Source: AC-37 sp045805345
GTDB taxonomy: Bacteria; Actinomycetota; Thermoleophilia; Solirubrobacterales; Thermoleophilaceae
Direction of reading: 5' to 3'
NCBI GenBank assembly: GCA_045805345.1
Contig: JBJMLK010000101.1
Coordinates: 1 to 14,406, forward strand
Length of the DNA: 14,406 bases
The notes under the pieces were generated by a model. It did not search any database. It saw only the letters and a list, made by a program, of their open reading frames with translations, and was not told where the DNA came from. This document shows, one piece after another, positions 14,128 through 14,406 of the stretch (the first letter of the stretch is position 1; the number at the start of each line of letters is the position of its first letter). Both the position numbers and the translations under genes were made by a program.

Positions 14128-14406
14128 ATGGCCGACGACGGGTTGGTGACCGAGGGCGCTGGCGCCTACGCGGAGCGTGGGGTGGAGGGTCTCGCCGAGA
14201 CCTGGCATGACGACGTGGTCTACGAGGAGGACCCGCTGTTCCCGGGCGGAGGGCTCCACCGCGGCCGCGACGCGGTGCTGGCGCGCTTTCGCGAGTACGA
14301 GGAGCAGCTCGGGCACAGCGACGTGACGATCGAGAGGGTCGACGAGCACGACGACCTCGTCGTCGTGATCTGGCGCCAGTCGGGCGTCACCTCCGGCGCG
14401 GAGCTG
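14128..14406 (+). CDS. SnoaL-like / NTF2-fold protein (5' part only)
   Basis: From the ATG at 14128 the frame is open for 93 codons to the window edge. The protein begins MADDGLVTEGAGAYAERG and continues with an NTF2-like pattern: a helix, ETWHDDVVYEEDPLFPGG, GLHRGRDAVLARFREYEEQLG, then alternating strands (SDVTIERVDEHDDLVVVIWR). The HRGRDAVLARF segment is the usual second helix of SnoaL-like folds. The C-terminal third is missing. It lies head to head with the two-domain SnoaL-like gene, so the pair may have arisen by local duplication and may share regulation. No specific reaction can be assigned. Confidence 0.75.
   Translation, partial: MADDGLVTEGAGAYAERGVEGLAETWHDDVVYEEDPLFPGGGLHRGRDAVLARFREYEEQLGHSDVTIERVDEHDDLVVVIWRQSGVTSGAEL

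Noticed and set aside
14110..14349. N-terminal extension of the two-domain SnoaL-like frame
   Set aside because: It lies opposite the divergent SnoaL-like gene and lacks family resemblance; VSRENIEVV at the GTG at 14109 is a typical start.

Overview
The window is very GC-rich, densely packed bacterial DNA with few and short intergenic gaps; no stretch over 300 bases lacks a gene (the longest gap is about 160 bases, 732-892). The family mix is a BrkB/YihY protein, DUF4235, single-pass MCE proteins, a large zinc-ribbon/cyclase/ATPase/TPR regulator and several SnoaL-like proteins. This points to a high-GC actinobacterium, most likely Thermoleophilia/Solirubrobacterales; that placement is inferred from gene content only. 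No rRNA, tRNA, CRISPR array, insertion sequence or phage gene was seen.

Layout. (1) 1-731: the 5' part of a YihY/BrkB membrane protein gene (minus) diverges from a small DUF4235 gene (plus) around a symmetrical TATA-like site. (2) 893-5648: three MCE/MlaD-domain genes overlap by 4 bases each and form one translationally coupled operon. No YrbE permease or ATPase gene is present, so it is an orphan MCE triplet. (3) 5652-8843: a 14-TM DHA2-type MFS exporter (minus) diverges from a TetR regulator, which is coupled by a GTGA overlap to a nitronate monooxygenase-family flavoenzyme. Two related 20-bp palindromes with centres 30 bp apart lie between exporter and regulator, and look like TetR operators controlling both sides. 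(4) 8815-9730: a SnoaL-like protein (minus) overlaps the end of the flavoenzyme gene by 29 bases and diverges from a small four-helix membrane protein of unknown function. (5) 9773-13309: a 1178-residue signalling protein with two zinc ribbons, a class III nucleotide cyclase domain with all key residues, an AAA/STAND-type ATPase and a long TPR-like solenoid. (6) 13306-14406: a protein of two tandem SnoaL-like domains (minus), head to head after only 18 bases with another SnoaL/NTF2-like gene (plus) that runs off the window.

The best candidate for a functional system is the TetR-flavoenzyme-exporter locus: regulator, detoxifying or degradative enzyme and efflux pump apparently share one operator region, as expected for a response to a small toxic molecule (possibly a nitronate). 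The MCE triplet probably serves lipid or hydrophobic-substrate transport together with a permease and ATPase encoded elsewhere.
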